Below the pieces are notes generated by a model. It had not been told where the DNA came from. It ran no database searches and saw nothing but the letters and a program-made list of their open reading frames with translations. Position numbers and translations under genes: made by a program. From the NCBI RefSeq assembly GCF_963169125.1, contig NC_084802.1:23343107-23407106 (forward strand): DNA of 64,000 nucleotides. Direction: 5' to 3'. The stretch comes from Humulus lupulus. Lineage: Eukaryota; Streptophyta; Magnoliopsida; Rosales; Cannabaceae. This document shows, one piece after another, positions 22,568 through 34,679 of the stretch (within the stretch, counting starts at the first letter, position 1; every line of letters begins with the position of its first letter).

Positions 22568-25500
22568 GGATTGCCTCTGAATCGATAAATAGAATTCATT
22601 ATCGAACTAACGCTATAAACAAGTCTAATTTCAAAAGCTCCTTATTGAATGGCGCCAATAGAGTTGAAGAGTTGTTGGATAAGGGGTTTATTCGACCAAG
22701 TTATTCACCTTGGGGAGCGCCAGTACTGGTTGTCAAAAAGAAGGACGTGTATATGCGTATGTGTATTGATTGACGGGAACTTAATAAGGTCACTATTAAG
22801 AAGAAATACCCATTACCACGAATAGATGATCTCTTTGATCAACTTCAAGGATCAATGGTATTTTCAAAAATTGATCTATGGTTGGGATATAACCAATTGA
22901 GGGTGCAAGAAGAGAATATTCCCAAAATATCTCTCCAACCTCTCTCTCTAGCTCTAAGAATCTCAAGTTTTCTCCAAGAATTCATAATGAAAGTGTTTGA
23001 GTTTGTGATTTCAAGGTTTGTTCAATCTCAATCCTCATTTCTTCCTAGAAAAGGCCTCAAGCATCAATGGTGGCTAGGAAATAGAGTATTAGGATAGCGT
23101 TAGGAAACGTGTATAAGCCTTGGATTTGTGGTTTTGCTTTTGTTCTAAAGATTTGCTCAAAGTGGTGGTTCTACAAGGGTTTTCGAAGGTTCATCAAAGT
23201 TGAAGAAGATCATTCATCAACTTGGGCTTGCATAATCTTTCTCAATCTTTATTTAGTCTCTGTCAATCCATTTTTTGTGTAGAATCTAAGTATGGACACT
23301 ACGAGTTCTTAGTAATGTCGTTTGGACTAACAAATGCCGTAGCTATGTTCATGGACCTTATGAATAGGGTATTTAAAGATTATTTGGACAAGTTCGTGGT
23401 GATATTTATAGATGAACATGAGGACCACCATCGGTTGGCACTAAATAGACTCAAGGAACATCAGCTATATGCGAAGTTCAAGAAATGTGAGTTCTGGTTG
23501 GAAAAGATAGCCTTCTTAGGTCATGTAGTGTCCAAATATGGAGTGCAAATGGATCTTGCTAAAATTGAAGCTGTAAAGGATTGGCCAAAATGTAAGAGCG
23601 CAATGGAAGTAAGAAGCTACTTGGGATTGGTAGGATACTATAGGAGGTTTGTTGCGGGGTTCTCAATGATAGCCAAACCCTTGTCAAATTTGACACGAAA
23701 GCAACAAAAGTTTGTTTAGATAGACATATGTGAGGATAGTTACCAAACATTGAAAGATAAGTTAATATCTGCGCCAATTCTATATGTACCCATCAATGAG
23801 GATAAGTTTTTACTGCAATGCATGCAAACAAGGGTTGGGGTGCATGTTAATGAAAAATGATAAGGTAGTAGCCTATTCCTCAAGACAGTTGAAGGAGTAC
23901 GAGCAGAGGTACCCTACTCATGATCATGAGCTAGAGGCGGTGGTCTTCACGTTAAAGATTTGGAGGCACTATCTGTATGGAGAGAAATGTGAAATCTACA
24001 CAGATTGCTAGAGCCTGAAGTACTTCTTCACCCAGAAAGAATTGAATATGAGAGAGAGAAGATGGTTAGAACTGGTGAAAGATTATGAATGCGAGATTTT
24101 GTATCTCCCAGTAAAGACAATATTGTGGCTGACACTTTAAGTACACGAAGTTATGGAAGCCTGTGTACATTAAAGGGAATGGAAAGGCCATTGTATCAAG
24201 AAATTGTAAAAGCTAGAATTGAATTGGTGACAGGGAGTTTGGCAAATCTCACATTATAGTCAACTCTATTGGAGTAGATTAAAAGAAAAAAAAAAAGGTG
24301 AAGATGATGCTTTGCTCAAGCAAAAGGCTTTGCTACAAGATAACAAGGATGGGGAGTTCTCAATGTCTAAAGGGGGCTTGCTTTGTTATAAAGCACGTGT
24401 GTTTGTCCCACATGATGATGATATAAAGCCATGTATAATGCAGGAGGCACACACTACACCTTATTCATTACATCCAAGGTCTGCCAAAATGTATAATGTT
24501 GTGAAAAATATGTATTGGTGGCCAGGAATAAAGAAACATGTAGCAGAGTATGTAGCCAAGTGCCTCACTTGTCAGCAAGTGAAAGTAGAACATCAAAGAT
24601 TTGTTGGACCACTGCAACCACTGGAAATTCCCGAATAGAAATGGGATGATATAGCTATAGACTTTGCGGCGGGGTTACCCAAAACAACAAAACAATATGA
24701 TTCGAATTGGGTGGTGATTGATAGAATCACCAAGTCATCGCATTTTCTACCGGTGCAAACCACGTACACAACAAAACATTATGCGGAGCTATATGTCAGT
24801 GAGATAGTGCAATTACATGGGGTACCCAAGATGATAGTGTCAGATAGGGGCTCTGTGTTTACGTCAAAGTTTTAGGAAAGTATGCAACGCACAATGGGCA
24901 TACATCTTAAGTTGAGTACGACGTTTCATCCCCAGATAGATGGATAGTCATAACGTAAGATACATTCTAGAAGATATGCTGAGAGCATGCACTTTGGACT
25001 TCATAGGGCCTTGGAGTAAATATTTACCATTGATAGAGTTCTCTTGCAACAATAGTTACCAACTTACTATAGGAATGGCACCCTATGAGATGTTGTAGGG
25101 ACGAAGATGTAGATCACCTTTACATTGGGATGAGATTGGTGAAAGGTGATATTTAGGTCCAAAAGCAGTGAGAGAGGCTAGTGAAGCAGTAGAGAAGATC
25201 ATAAAGTGAATGATAATTGGTCAGAGTCAACAAAAGAGCTATGCAGATCCCAAGCGGAGGGATGTTAAGTTCGTAGTAGGTGATCAAGTGTTTTTAAGAT
25301 TATCACCTATGAAGGGTGTTATGCCTTTCAAAAATAATGGTAAGCTAAGTCCACGATATATAGGTCCATTTGAGATTTTGGATAGGATTGGATAGGTGGC
25401 ATATCGATTAGAACTACCACCGACATTTGTTGAGATGCATAATGTGTTCCATATTTTGATGCTAATGAAATACATGTCAGATCCATCTCACGTGCTATAC

Positions 25501-25731
25501 TATGATGTTCTAGAACTGAACCAGGACTTGAGTTACGATGAACAACCAGTACGAGTTCTAGAGAAGGGAACTAAGGAGTTAAGGTCAAAGAGTATCCCTC
25601 TAGTCAAGGTCATGTGGAATAATTGTTCTGATAGAGAAGCAATGTGGGAGTTGGAGGAGGACATGAAGGGAAAATATATCAAATTATTTGGTAAGTCAAA
25701 TTTTGAAGACGAAATTCCTTTAAGAAGGGAA
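22568..25731 (+). pseudogene. Chromovirus (Tekay/Del-like) pol: RT, RNase H, integrase, chromodomain-like tail; heavily broken
   Basis: RT begins around IEFIIELT and continues through [30 protein letters not shown] and [23 protein letters not shown]. It is broken by foreign sequence at 22928 and resumes with [17 protein letters not shown]. The active-site segment is damaged: FID is followed directly by EHEDHH, so the second Asp and about ten residues are deleted. RNase H ([20 protein letters not shown]) and integrase follow (H..H, CLTCQQVK, AIDF, SDRGSVF). The integrase catalytic Glu region is replaced by stops and a frameshift near 24950. The tail (IPLVKVMWNN, AMWELEEDMKGKYIKLF) matches the C-terminal chromodomain type of these elements. 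Gag and protease are absent. Confidence 0.88.
22928..23284 (+). other. Foreign 357-bp segment inside the chromovirus RT
   Basis: RT sequence stops after NIPK and resumes at KYGHYEF. Only about three codons should separate them, but about 357 bases intervene. The insert starts TATCTCTCCAACCTCTCTC and carries TTTTCTCCAAGAATTC, similar to the leader read on the minus strand at 22115-22200. It may be a piece of LTR leader captured during reverse transcription or repair. I see no target duplication. Confidence 0.6.
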
Positions 25732-25734
25732 GAT

Positions 25735-26437
25735 TGTAATAACCAAGTTATTATTCTATTTTCTAGAATTATTTTTGTTTTGCTACTTTGAATGTGGATA
25801 TGAGATGATTGCTTAAGTATGGTAATTTTCTAAGTTATGATTAATTATGGTGTTAATTTAAGCCCATAATAAGTTTGGACATTATTAGTTAGAATAAGAG
25901 TCTATTTTTTAAGACAATATATGAATAAGTAGACATGTCACACATATTAGAATAAATTAAATAACATTTAAATTTGGTGGTCAAGTGGATAAACCCTAGT
26001 CATACACGTGTGCATTGATTTAAAAAGACACAATTTTATTTTTTGAATTAGCCTAAGCTAGTCGTGAGTCATAGAGAGAAAAAGGGAGAGATTTAAGCTA
26101 AGTTTGAATGATTTAAATTTGAACAATTTAAGCTAAGTTGCTCGACCACCAAGACCGAGGGATCAACAGGGACTAGAGCCAACTTAATTTTTGCCGCTTA
26201 GGTTGGCTTACCTGGTAATTATTTTGAAGTTGTATATGCCTTGTAAACACTTATTTTTGGGATCCCATGTACAGACTCAAACTTTTTAATGAAAACAACT
26301 ATTTCTACGATCAAAATCTTTTAACCCTAATTTGTTAATTAACTTAGTAACACATTTATATCCAAATGATTTGATTAGCAAGTCCAACACAATTTAAAAT
26401 ATACAGTGTAATGGTCTTGGCTATTCAGGGCATTACA
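25735..26437 (+). repeat. 3' LTR of the chromovirus
   Basis: It starts TGTAATAACC right after the polypurine tract AAGAAGGGAAGAT and ends GGCATTACA, with matching inverted ends TGTAAT..ATTACA. The last part (GTAATGGTCTTGGCTATTCAGGGC) resembles the end of Tekay-type LTRs. Its 703 bp is plausible for the lineage. No matching 5' LTR is found in the window. Confidence 0.65.
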
Positions 26438-28559
26438 ACCGACAACCTCCATTTTTGACACACGGGGCTCATTGGGTTTGCCTTGCTCTGGTGACCTCAA
26501 CCACCAAGCGGCGCTGCCCAACTCTCCTTCAACTGTTCAGAATTGTCAGTCAATGTTTTTGCCCGTCAACTTTGACTGCATTTTCTGGCCAACTCCGACT
26601 ACCTCTTGACGAGTGGTTGGTACCTTTGGAATCAGCGTGGAGAGAGGAACAAAACCCACTAAGCCATTCCGGTCAACTCGCCATTTTTCTAAGGCAAGAT
26701 TTTGGTTATCTTCGCCACTTTCTGGCAATTCTTAGCACTTTTTGGAAAGATGGTTGGCATGAACGTGATCTACTCATCAATGTGGTCATTTTGATATATG
26801 TCATGCTTACTTTCGTCAACGTATCCGATACATCGCTCATTGCCAACACTATTCATGGTTCGGGTGAGTTTCGAAACTTCAAATTTTAAATATAGTCATA
26901 TTATATGTAGTTGGACATGATTTTTAATAAGGAATGCAATGATGATAATCAATTGCTCATTGGCTGCACGTAGGAAAAGCGTGATATAAAAATTGGACTA
27001 AATCACTCTAGAATCATCGGTAAGCTTAAGAGGATCTCTTTGGACTTGAATTGACAATTCTAAGGAGGTAAGGACTCAACTTGACTATTGGGCTTATTTT
27101 ACTCATATTGAATTGCATTAAACATATTCCAATTTTGATATTTATAAAATGTTTGAAAAATTGAAAACTTAATCTGCATGTTTTCTGGTATGTTTAGTGC
27201 GCATTGAGTGCCAAATATATTTTTGTTCACTTATTTATGCAGGTTATGATTTTTGGGTTTTACTCATCTAAATCCATTATGCTACCCAATTTTCTAAAAT
27301 ATAAAGGGAATATGTTTCTTTCTTTTCATGTTTACCTGCATTTGATTATACTGATGAGAGCCATAGTGAACATGATTTGTGCATGTTTTTGTTTCACGAC
27401 CTAGTCTCTATGCCATCATAGGTAGATCAGGTGTCCACTCACTTGTAGGTGTAAGGACCTAGCATCTGTATATAGGAAATGTTCTGAGCCTTCCCCTTGT
27501 GGTGGTCATTAGGTTCGACTACTCAGTTTAGGATGTCAGTTTCTCTATGGTGGGTAATAGGAATTGGGATCTAGTGGACGGTGTGATGTGCACGTGTAGC
27601 TATGCTCTTATGATTATTTATGGTTTCTCTTTATTTTTTTTATACATGATGATGTGTGTTTTGTTTTCAAAGCTAACCATGCAGGGGTTGTATTAAACTT
27701 TTGCATCCTATGATATTAGTTGCTTTCCTATTAGGCTTTATAAGCTCACCCCTATATCTCTCCCATTCTAGGAACCCAGTGATGCAAATGTGGAAGGTGA
27801 ATTTGATGGAGCCAATATGTTTAGCTAGTTCTATTTAGTGTCATAGTCCTATTTTTTAACATTATTATATATTTATTTGATTTGGAACCTAATGTTCTGT
27901 ACATCTCAATTAGCTATGTAATAGTTAGGAATGAAGAATGATGGATGCTAAGTATTCTTTTGGTTGTTTTATGACTTATTAAATTTAATTGTTTGGTGAC
28001 TACATAACTATGAGGATATTATTGTTCTATGTATAAAGATAAATGATCATGCTTTTATCACTAATATTTTTATATATAATTATAAGAGTTATTCTGTTAA
28101 TTTGATTTATAATTATAATACTATTTAAAATAAACTAAAGGATCATTTATAAAGAATATTTTCCAACAAGGGTCAAAGTTTGACCTTTGACCACCCAAGT
28201 TATGGATATTACAAATTTGTCACAACCTAGGGCTCGGGTCGTGACATCACACCTAGTATATAAGTAGATCATATCGTAGATTAACAAAATAGTGAAAATC
28301 TTATGCACTGTTTTAATCTTAGGACTAATTCTTTTAAACATATAATTACATTTATAATCCATTGTGACCTAGTCACTATATGTGTAACTTATTTATGTGT
28401 TCGTGATTTTATATATGTTTGTATTAAGCATGAAATCATGTAACAAGAAATAATGGAATTGATAAACAAAAGTAATTTTCACTTCTTTATTGATAACAAA
28501 AGTGTTACATTAGAAATGTTGTTTTATAAGGGCATGAAATCCAACAATTTCACCCATGG
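26438..28559. other. Non-coding, partly LTR-like stretch
   Basis: No convincing gene. The 144-codon frame at 26455-26889 lacks any family motif. The segment from about 27400 to 28246 has LTR-like words (TATAAGCTCACCCC, then an end GGCTCGGGTCGTGACA), so a second chromovirus-type LTR fragment probably lies here. Borders are not resolved. Confidence 0.35.
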
Positions 28560-28975
28560 GTCTCAGGAAGAGCTTTTAATCTGATCCCTTTAGGCCTAGC
28601 CACTGTGGAAGCTAATTGGGTGGCTGATTTGATGCTTAATGATTCATGTAATGAGACAAATATTAGAATATAGTTTAATCAAGTCGATGCTAATAGAATT
28701 CTTAATATCTTGTTGAACTTGTTACAAGAGAATAATTCTTGGTGTTGGATAGCTGAATCTAATAGGACATTCTTTATCAATTTCTTAACCAAAATTATTT
28801 AGGAAAAACACCAAGGAGCTTCATTTCCTAACACAGTGTGGTCCCTTATTTGGAAGAGAAAATTTCTATAGTGCCACAAGAATCAAGACAATATGGTGGC
28901 AACTTTGTCATGATAGCCTCTAGAGCTAGATTTAATGTCATATGCCCTATAGTTGATGCCACTTGTGTAACACTC
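28560..28975 (+). pseudogene. L1-type LINE ORF2 fragment
   Basis: The frames read EANWVADLMLND, ANRILNILLNLLQENNSWCW, TVWSLIWKRKF, WWQLCHDSL and RARFNVICPI in order. This corresponds to the end of an L1 ORF2 between RT and the zinc-binding domain. Stops and at least two frame changes break it. It ends abruptly at TGTAACACTCC, the presumed edge of an LTR-like sequence. Confidence 0.6.
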
Positions 28976-29308
28976 CAAAATCTTAACCCCAAGAAACCGC
29001 TTAGGGTTTTTAACCATTTGAACAATAAACAAGCATTTAAACTTTAAAAATAAAAATAATTTAAATGACATTTATTCAAAACATGCAGTCTTTGGATATA
29101 TCCAATATTCAAAATAAAACAAAGTATTTAAATTCAATAAAAGATTTGATTAATCTCAACACAATGAAAACTTAATAACTTAAAATCTTTTGACACTTGA
29201 GCGTTTCTTTCCCCTTTCAATCGTCATGAGGTTGAATGGTCCCCATGGTATACACATATCTTCTGAATTGGACTTCGCTCATTGCCAAACATATCATTTA
29301 TTACTTAC
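28976..29308 (-). repeat. LTR-like remnant, left part, interrupted by the Copia element
   Basis: The plus-strand start is TGTAACACTCCAAAATC, which on the minus strand is an LTR end GGAGTGTTACA. Directly after it the Copia element inserted, with CTTAC duplicated, and the sequence continues at 42792. Confidence 0.4.
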
Positions 29309-30091
29309 TGTTGGGATAGTTGCTGCAGAAATAAAAAAGGAACAAAATTACCGAATAATAATCTTGGTTGAGTCGCGGACTAGGTCGCTCTCTTTAAGAC
29401 GTTCGTGGCACTGCCTAGAAATGTGCAAGCAGACTATCAGCCCCGTCGTCCCCAAGATAAAACAACCCAGTCAATACTATATCGGACCTCCACTGCACCG
29501 TAGAGAACCATCGTTTACCACACCCTTAAGAATGCTACTGCTCGGAATCGATAAAAAACTTAGGGAAATTTTTTTTTGATCGAAAAATATTGAGAGTGTG
29601 CATTTCTGAAAAGTAATCACCCTATTTTAAAGAAAAGGTGGATCTTTATTAACGGGAAAAAAAATGTTTTATTAAAATGTGGGAGAGGAAGTTGGATTCC
29701 TGAAAAAGCTGAAGAGAAAAAGTCTTCAGTTTTACCAAAAATTAATCAAGTTTTTATTAAATAAAATAATACTTAATAAACAAATTTTTTCAAAAAATAA
29801 TAAGGTGCACACCACACCAACCAACCAGCCAGCTCGGCTCGGCTCGGTCGGACGGACGGACGGCGGCGGCGGCGCGCGCGCGTGTGGTGGTCAGGTGAGC
29901 CTTTGTGTGACTCCTCCCTCTTCCACAAAAGTGGGTACCCCTTGGGGCATAACCCCAATGCTCAAGTCCAGTATCTATATACCCTTACAAATGAGTATTC
30001 TAAAGCAATGTGGGACTCTTCCTCTAGGGAGACATTAAAGCACCTTTTCTATTTTTTTAACAATTCACACTTATATTGATAAGTTCCAACA
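29309..30091 (-). repeat. 3' LTR of the Copia element, with GC-rich repeat expansion
   Basis: It matches 42044-42786 but is 40 bp longer. Part of the excess is a run of CGGCT, CGGA, CGG and CG units (about 29832-29883), which in the other LTR is a short GGTCGGTCGGCAGCGCGCTCG. A polypurine tract (TTCAAGTGGGGGAT on the minus strand, 30092-30105) precedes the LTR. Confidence 0.92.
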
Positions 30092-30628
30092 ATCCCCCAC
30101 TTGAATTATTTAAAAAATATTTTTCATCGAGCAGTAACCTAAGAACAATAAGATTGAGCATAAACAAAGGTATCTTTCGACTTGAACATTTGCATAGTGA
30201 ATGCAATTTAGAATATACTAGAGTGACACGTAGTCTTGAACTCTATCTCTAACATTGCACCACGCACAATCTTTCTAGGGTGTAGTCCAAAAGCCCGTGC
30301 TTTAATGGCCATGCATGTCTATCACAGTATAGTGAACGCTTTAGAAATTTGCCCAAAATTTCATAGGAAGCGGCCCCCCTTCCACATTCACGTAGGTGAG
30401 TCTATCAAGAGTACTCCTGTAGCTCGGTACTCCAGTCCACATAGAGTATAGATCTCATTAAGAGTTTCTATTAACTCATCCTTATGTCGCTTCAGGAATT
30501 CATGCTTCAAGTTAACTTTAAGTAATAGCATGATCTATCTCATATCACATCATAACTTGTTATTACCTATTGAACCTATTTCTTGGGATCTCCAGTCTAT
30601 AGGTCAGGTTACCATCATGTGTGATTCA
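30092..30628 (-). other. Copia 3' untranslated region and polypurine tract
   Basis: Non-coding sequence lies between the polyprotein stop (30629) and the 3' LTR. The purine tract AAGTGGGGGAT on the minus strand lies at its LTR end. Nothing else is recognisable. Confidence 0.6.
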
Positions 30629-31474
30629 TCATTCTAAGGGAAATAGTCCCATTCCTTTTGATGTTTTACGGACTTTCTCTCTAGCTAATCTTTTTGTCAA
30701 CGGATCAGCTAAATTTTCATCAGTGCGTACATGATCCACTCTTACAGCTCCAATAGAGAGGAACTCTCTAACAGTACTGTGCTTACGTCGTATCTGACGT
30801 CTTTTACCGTTGTAATAACGGTTCTGAATTTTTGCAATAGCCGCGGTACTATCACAATGGATCAACATAGCTGGTATCGATTTTTCCCATAAAGGGATCT
30901 TAACTAGCAGGCCTCTCAACCATCCTGCTTCTTCACTAACAGTAGCTAGTGCTATCATTTCTGACTCCATTGTAGATTGAGCCAGAATAGTCTGTTTTTT
31001 AGACTTCCATGAAACAGCTCCACCAGCTATGCTAAAAATATAGTTGTCGGTTGCCTTAGATTCATCTGACAAGGTGTTCCAGTCAGCATCACTGTATCCT
31101 TCAAGGACAGCGGGAAACTTATGATAATGCAATCCAAGGTTCATAGTTCTCTTAAGGTACCTCTTGACCCTTTCTATAGCATGCCAATGCTCAACACTAG
31201 GTCTACTAGTAAACCTGCACAGTAGTCCCACAACATAGGCAATGTCGGGTCTAGTACAATCAGTGGCATACCTAAGACTGCCAATGATGCTCGCATACTC
31301 TGTTTGTCTTACACCATCACCAGTGTTCTTAAATAGCTTTACACTGGGATCATAGGGTGTACACGTAGGTTTATAGTTAAAGTAATTGTATTTCTTTAAA
31401 ATCTTCTCAATGTAATGAGATTGATCCAAAGATATTCCCTTTTCAGACTTAGTGATCTTTATACCAAGGATCAC

Positions 31475-31846
31475 TGTGACAGTCAGAATCCCGTGATCCG
31501 TAAGGGGAAAGACCGGGTAAGCTGTGCAATCCCACACCGCCTGGGGAAGGTCAAGTGTAATGATTCTAAGACTGTGTAGGTATGGGACTACACAGTTGAA
31601 GAGGGCTTAAAGGGATTGATGGGTACTACCTATATCAGGAATGTGCATCTTCTTTTCGGTAGCCCATCACTTGAGAACTCCATGGTTAAGCGTGCTTGGC
31701 CTGGAGAAATCAAGGGATGGGTGACCTCCTGGGAAGTTTTCCCAGGAAGTGTGCGAGTGAGGACAAAGCACGCTGGAAAGACTTGTCTTGCTTTGTAGGG
31801 TCAGTCGTCATTCCAGAAAGCAGCCATAGTGACGTGGGGCGTCACA
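31475..31846 (+). repeat. 5' LTR of the Cassandra element
   Basis: 372 bp, the same length as the other LTR, with about ten differences by eye. It contains a 5S-like block starting at GGGTACTACC, 146 bases from the LTR start. Confidence 0.93.
31621..31745 (+). other. 5S rRNA-derived domain in the Cassandra 5' LTR
   Basis: AGAACTCCATGGTTAAGCG, then TGCTTGGCCTGGAG and GGATGGGTGACCTCCTGGGA align with the second half of plant 5S rRNA, which holds the internal RNA polymerase III control region. The first half (GGGTACTACCTATATCAG) is more diverged. It is part of a retrotransposon, not a ribosomal gene. Confidence 0.85.
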
Positions 31847-31849
31847 TAA

Positions 31850-31862
31850 TGGTATCAGAGCC
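31850..31862 (+). other. Primer-binding site of Cassandra
   Basis: TGGTATCAGAGCC is complementary to the 3' end of plant initiator methionine tRNA. It lies three bases inside the LTR. Confidence 0.9.
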
Positions 31863-31919
31863 TTGACCCAGCCGGAAGTGTGGCCGACAGGGACGTCGGG
31901 CCCGTAAGGGGGGGATGAT

Positions 31920-32291
31920 TGTGACAGTCAGAATCCCGTGATCCGTAAGGGGAAAGACCGGGTAAGCTGTGCAATCCCACACCGCCCGGGGAAGGTCAAG
32001 TGTAATGATTCTAAGACTGTGTAGGTATAGGACTACACAGTTGAAGATGGCTTAAATGGATGGATGGGTACTACCTATATCAGGAAGGTGCATCTTCTTT
32101 TCGGTAGCCCATCACTTGAGAACTCCATGGTTAAGCGTGCTTGGCCTGGAGTAATCTAGGGATGGGTGACCTCCTGGGAAGTTTTCCCAGGAAGTGTGCG
32201 AGTGAGGACAAAGCACGCTGGAAAGACTTGTCTTGCTTTGTAGGGCCAGTCGTCATTCCAGAAAGCAGCCATAGTGACGTGGGGCGTCACA
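31920..32291 (+). repeat. 3' LTR of the Cassandra element with 5S-like domain
   Basis: It starts TGTGACAGTCAG right after the purine tract and ends GGCGTCACA. Its 5S-like block spans about 32066-32190 at the same offset as in the other LTR. Confidence 0.93.
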
Positions 32292-33448
32292 ATCACATTC
32301 GCTTCTCCTAGATCTTTCATGTCAAGGTTTTCACATAGCACAAATTTCACATCATTTATGACATGCAAGTTCAAACCAAAAATAAGCAAGTCATCCACAT
32401 ATAAACATATGATGGTGCAAATGTCATTCTCATATTTATAATAAATGCATTTGTCACTTTCATTCACTTTAAAACCATGTGAGATAACTAGATTGTCAAA
32501 CTTTTCATGCCATTGCTTAGGTGCCTGTTTCAAACCATACAAAGATTTATCTAATTTGCACACTTTATGTTCTTGACAATGGATCACAAATCCCTCATGT
32601 TGGTCCATGTAAATCTCTTCTTCTAATTCACCATTTAAAAAAGCAGTTTTAACATCCATTTGGTGCACAACAAGATCATGTAAATAAGCTAAAGCAATAA
32701 GCACACGAATAGATGTTATTCTTGTCACAGGTGAGTATGTGTCAAAGAAATCTACATTTTCTCTCTGTCTAAAACCTTTGGCAACAAGACGTGCCTTGTA
32801 CTTATCAACAGTACCATCAGGTTTTAATTTCTTTTTCAGAATCCATTTACATCCTATAGTAATACATCCTGGAGGCAAATCAACTAAATGCCAGGTTTTG
32901 TTAGACTCAAGAGAGTCCATTTCATTATTAATGGCTTCTTGCCACAGGTCAGCATCTAATGAGGTCAAAGCTTCTTGGAGGTTCGAAGGATCCTCCTCTA
33001 AAGTATATGCACAAAAATCAGAACCAAAGTCTTTAGAGACTCTAACTCTTTTACTTCTTCTAGGTTCAGTTTCATTCCCCTCATGATGCTCAATGTCCCT
33101 AATCACAGGCATGTTACTAGATGATGCACCCCCACTATTTCTCAATTTAAATGGAAATCTATGTTCATAAAAATCAGCATCATTTGATTCCAAAATAACA
33201 TGGTCTTTCAAATCAAAAAATCGATATGCTTTACTATTAACAACATAGCCAATAAACACACATTCATATGCTCTGCTAGCCAATTTTATCCTTTTAGGAT
33301 CATGAATTCTAACATATGCCAAACAACCCCAAGTTTTAAAATAAGAGAAGTTTGGTTGTTTATTTTTCAAGATTTCATAAGGAGAAATTTTTCTTTTAGA
33401 TTTTGGAACTCTATTAAGCACATAGCATACAGTCAATAATATTTATCC

Positions 33449-34088
33449 TTACCAATAAGATGCAGCACCAGAATTAAGAAAAAAAGCAACAATTGATTCA
33501 GTAAAAGTTCTATTCTTCCTTTCAACTTTGCCATTCATTTCAGGTGAGTTTGGTGCAGTTCTTTCATGTATAATTCCATGTGAGTTATAAAAATCAACAA
33601 ACATGCTAGAATCATATTCAGTGCCTCTATCACTACGAAATCTCTTTATCTTTCTATTAAATTGATTTTCAATTTCAGTCACAAAAGATTTAAACATATC
33701 GAGAGCATCACTTTTATTTTTCATTAAGTACACATATGTAAAATCAGAACAGTCATCAATAAAAGTGATAAAATAACGTTTTCCATTTCTGGTCAACGTT
33801 CCATCAAGTTCACAGATATCAAAATGAATTAAATCTAGAGGCTCATTTTCTCTAGTCACAGATTTATGCGGTGTTTTTGTGATCTTAGCTTGGCTACAAT
33901 AGTCACATTTTTCAAAGTCATTTAAAGATAATTTAGGAATTAAGCCTAAACTACTCATCTTCTTGATTATGCGCTTGTTAACATGACAGAGTCTAGCATG
34001 CCAAGTATTAAAATTACACAACATATAAGCAGAAGCATTCACTTTATTAACATCAACATTCAATTTAAACATCCCCTCAGTTGCATAC
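33449..34088 (-). pseudogene. Copia integrase
   Basis: The pre-integrase zinc motif is present (TWHARLCHVNKRIIKKM, KCDYCSQAK), followed by the core with all three catalytic acids: HFDICELDG, RFRSDRGTEYDS and NGKVERKNRT. Integrase inserts the element's cDNA. At the N-terminal side the gag-only element interrupts the frame at GKGY. With that insertion and one CATAC removed, codons continue smoothly into TEGMFKLNV. Two stops after GAASYW (33449 region) separate integrase from RT without a frame change. Confidence 0.92.
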
Positions 34089-34679
34089 TGTTGACCACGA
34101 TTTTGGCCAACGACAAGTAGACGTCAAAACTACAATGAACCTTCAAGAGAAAAATACGACACAGATAATTTTATAGTGGTTCAGCCCCAATTTATTGGTA
34201 ATAGCCTAATCCACTTGGAGTTGTGATATATATCCTACACTTAAGATCAGATGAACTTGAGCCAACTGAGTTTCTTAAGTGTTAGTAGAAAAATACATAG
34301 TTTCTCTCTCTAAACTCTCTTAGAAAATGCCCCAAGAATACCCCAAGTAACAGTCCCAAAGTCTAAAACTAGAGAGTTTTTCTCAGTCTAAAAAGATCCT
34401 CCTCTTAAAATGATGCCATGAGCCATTTATTTATAGGCTCATTGATCGTACATCAGATATTCCCTTTGACCAGGTCCTTTCTGTTACTCTCACAATATTT
34501 AATTAATAATAACATCTAAAATACAACAATATGCGATTCTTTGGGATAATATGAGAGATTCCCGCGCAGGTATGACCGATTCTAGCTGACGCCTTTACTG
34601 GGATCTCTTGCGTAGCAATGATCTGTTTAGTCGGTCCACATCACACCCAGAAGGAAAACTGAAGGGCCAAAACACTTCA

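Larger units (their letters stand above)
31475..32291 (+). mobile_element. Cassandra-type TRIM retrotransposon carrying 5S rRNA sequence
   Basis: A miniature LTR element of 817 bp. Two 372-bp LTRs (TGTGACAGTCAG..GGCGTCACA) flank only 73 bases, which contain the primer site TGGTATCAGAGCC (initiator-Met tRNA type, 31850-31862) and a purine tract AAGGGGGGGATGAT. A perfect 5-bp duplication ATCAC bounds it. Each LTR contains a block closely resembling plant 5S rRNA, including GGTTAAGCGTGCTTGG and GATGGGTGACCTCCTGGGAAG, the hallmark of Cassandra elements. It encodes no protein and must use enzymes of other elements. It is inserted opposite in orientation to the Copia RT gene. Confidence 0.95.
30629..33448 (-). 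pseudogene. Copia reverse transcriptase and RNase H, split by the Cassandra element
   Basis: After TVCYVLNRVPKSK and the RT-linking region (SYFKTWGCLAYV), RT runs from HLVDLPPGCITIGCKWILKKK through MDVKTAFLNGELEEEIYM and LDKSLYGLKQAPKQW to the catalytic CLYVDDLLIFG. At EANVI it is cut by a TRIM. The frame resumes [17 protein letters not shown] beyond it and continues through RNase H ([51 protein letters not shown]). Removing the TRIM and one copy of ATCAC restores the codons exactly, so this stretch was open when the insertion happened. RT and RNase H active-site residues are retained. Confidence 0.92.

Noticed and set aside
26455..26889. 144-codon open frame on the plus strand
   Set aside because: No family motif, composition like surrounding LTR-type DNA, no exon-like neighbours; treated as a chance opening.
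31621..31745. 5S rRNA gene
   Set aside because: The 5S-like block is diverged and sits inside both LTRs of a TRIM with target duplication, so it belongs to Cassandra, not to ribosomal DNA.
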